A DNA stretch of 6,856 bases from Treponema sp. (GTDB lineage Bacteria > Spirochaetota > Spirochaetia > Treponematales > Breznakiellaceae): positions 1 through 6,856 of the forward strand of contig JAITEW010000355.1 in the NCBI GenBank assembly GCA_031281855.1. The letters run 5' to 3'. Below, in pieces: positions 5,723-6,856 of this stretch. The notes beneath the pieces are model-generated. The model did no database searches and was not told the origin of the DNA. It saw only the letters and a list, made by a program, of their open reading frames with translations. A program made the translations under genes and the position numbers. Numbering within the stretch: position 1 is the first letter of the stretch; every line of letters begins with the position of its first letter.

Positions 5723-6856
5723 CTTCCTTCCGATCCTGGAGGGCCGCCATACGGGCGTAGATACCGCCTTTGGCGATGAGCTCTTCGTGGGTGCCCTGTT
5801 CGGCAATCCTGCCTTTTTCAAGGACGATGATCTGGTCCGCCTGCCTTACGGTGGAAAGCCTGTGGGCTATAACGATGATGGTCCTGGTTCCGGAAAGGGT
5901 GTCTATTGCCCGCTGTATTTCGCTTTCAGTCTCGGTGTCCACCGAGCTTGTGGCCTCGTCCAGCGCCAGGATAGGGGTGTTCCGCAAAATAGCCCGGGCT
6001 ATGGCGATGCGCTGTTTTTGGCCCCCCGAAAGCCGTATCCCCCGTTCGCCAACAATGGTATCGTAGCCGGAAGGCATGGCGCTGATAAAACCGTCGGCGT
6101 AAGCCGCCCTGGCAGCTTCTTTGACAGCTTCCATAGAGGCCCCCGGGGAGCCGTAGGCGATATTCATGGCTATGCTGCCGTTAAAAAGAAAAGTGTCCTG
6201 GAGAACCATGGAAATCTGGCTCCTGAGGGACGAAAGGGTGAGGCTGCGGATATCCCGGCCGTCGATGCTGATACTGCCTTCCTGGGTATCGTAGAACCGT
6301 TCCAGAAGCGAAAGCACCGTGGTCTTCCCTACGCCGGTAGCCCCTACAATGGCAACTGTTTCGCCGGGCTTTACCGTAAAACTCACATCGTCCAGTACCG
6401 TCTCTTCATCGCCGCTGTACCGGAAACGCACATGGTCAAAGACGATCCCGCCTTTGCAGGATTTCAGGTTCACCGCCCCTGGGGCTTCCTTTACATCCGG
6501 TTCGGCGTCCAGGAGTTCGAAGACCCGTACCGCGCCGGCGTAGGTGTTCTGTACATCCTCGGCCAGCCGGGCCAGGATTGCCAGGGGCTGGTAGAAAAGG
6601 CTCAGGTACAGGACAAAGCCTACCACATCGGCAAGCGGAAGGTTTCCCCTGCTTGCCATAAGCCCTCCTAAGCCTACTACTATCACCGTTCCCAGAGAGG
6701 TGAGGAATTCAATCCCCGGATGGTACAGTCCCGACGCGATATTGGCCCGTATGTTGACCCTCGAATACTCCTTTGTATGCTCCCCCATTTTGACGCCTTC
6801 GTTTTCTTCCTGGGTAAAAGTCTGAATCTCTTTTATCCCCGAAAGCTTGTCCTGCA
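5709..6856 (-). CDS. ABC exporter half-transporter, C-terminal part (5' end outside window)
   Basis: This is a third type IV ABC exporter subunit (membrane domain fused to an ATPase), read leftwards and ending in TAG at 5709-5711. The frame stays open to the right edge, so the Met at 6788 is internal and about 381 residues are visible. The first visible residues match the region after membrane segment 4; about 200 N-terminal residues are missing. Counting that Met as 1, the last two membrane segments lie near 24-43 and 54-74. The ATPase shows A-loop Tyr124, Walker A GATGVGKTT (149-157), Q-loop Gln197, signature LSGGQ (253-257), Walker B Asp277 with catalytic Glu278, D-loop SSVD (281-284) and H-loop His309. 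All ATPase motifs are consensus, unlike the convergent pair, so a homodimer of the MsbA/LmrA kind is possible. A partner gene further right, outside the window, cannot be excluded. The substrate is unknown. Confidence 0.94.
   Translation of the reverse strand, partial: QDKLSGIKEIQTFTQEENEGVKMGEHTKEYSRVNIRANIASGLYHPGIEFLTSLGTVIVVGLGGLMASRGNLPLADVVGFVLYLSLFYQPLAILARLAEDVQNTYAGAVRVFELLDAEPDVKEAPGAVNLKSCKGGIVFDHVRFRYSGDEETVLDDVSFTVKPGETVAIVGATGVGKTTVLSLLERFYDTQEGSISIDGRDIRSLTLSSLRSQISMVLQDTFLFNGSIAMNIAYGSPGASMEAVKEAARAAYADGFISAMPSGYDTIVGERGIRLSGGQKQRIAIARAILRNTPILALDEATSSVDTETESEIQRAIDTLSGTRTIIVIAHRLSTVRQADQIIVLEKGRIAEQGTHEELIAKGGIYARMAALQDRKEEPAA

Noticed and set aside
5631..6671. Long plus-strand open frame of 346 codons antisense to the third exporter
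   Set aside because: It has a TTG start without a ribosome binding site, lies opposite a gene with all ABC ATPase motifs, and its translation resembles no family. It is a shadow frame of GC-rich coding sequence.
6786..6788. ATG at 6788 as the true start of the minus-strand exporter
   Set aside because: The frame stays open to the right edge and the upstream residues match the region between membrane segments 4 and 5 of ABC exporters, so this Met is internal.

Overview
The window looks like ordinary bacterial chromosome: moderately GC-rich by eye (roughly mid-50s), densely coded, with AGGAGG-type ribosome binding sites and some GTG/TTG starts. The protein types (an L-rhamnose isomerase/kinase pair and a TM287/288-type heterodimeric ABC exporter) would fit a Firmicute, a spirochaete of the gut Treponema kind, or a relative. 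That taxonomic guess is an inference with low confidence, because nothing in the window is diagnostic.

Left part (1-1946, + strand): the end of an L-rhamnose catabolic operon. It holds the C-terminal half of rhamnulokinase (rhaB, cut by the left edge) and then a complete L-rhamnose isomerase (rhaA) 14 bases later with a clear ribosome binding site. RhaA converts L-rhamnose to L-rhamnulose and RhaB phosphorylates L-rhamnulose. The aldolase, transporter and regulator expected for the pathway are not in the window.

Middle part (1994-5621, + strand): two full-length ABC exporter half-transporters whose genes overlap by 11 bases. Their nucleotide-binding motifs are complementary in the way known from TM287/TM288. 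The first protein lacks the catalytic Glu and the H-loop His; the second has a changed signature motif (ISQGQ). Together they should form an asymmetric heterodimer with one consensus and one degenerate ATP site. The 47-base gap between rhaA and the first exporter gene contains a Shine-Dalgarno-like sequence that is badly placed for the only plausible start (TTG), and no clear terminator.

Right part (5709-6856, - strand): the C-terminal two thirds of a third ABC exporter, convergent with the pair and cut by the right edge. All its ATPase motifs are consensus. The 87-base convergent gap contains a 9-base inverted repeat but no convincing intrinsic terminator.

I found no RNA gene, mobile element, CRISPR array or evident novel system. 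The points most worth checking are the start region of the first exporter gene, the degenerate ATP site, and the direct junction of a sugar-catabolic operon to a drug/lipid-type exporter pair.
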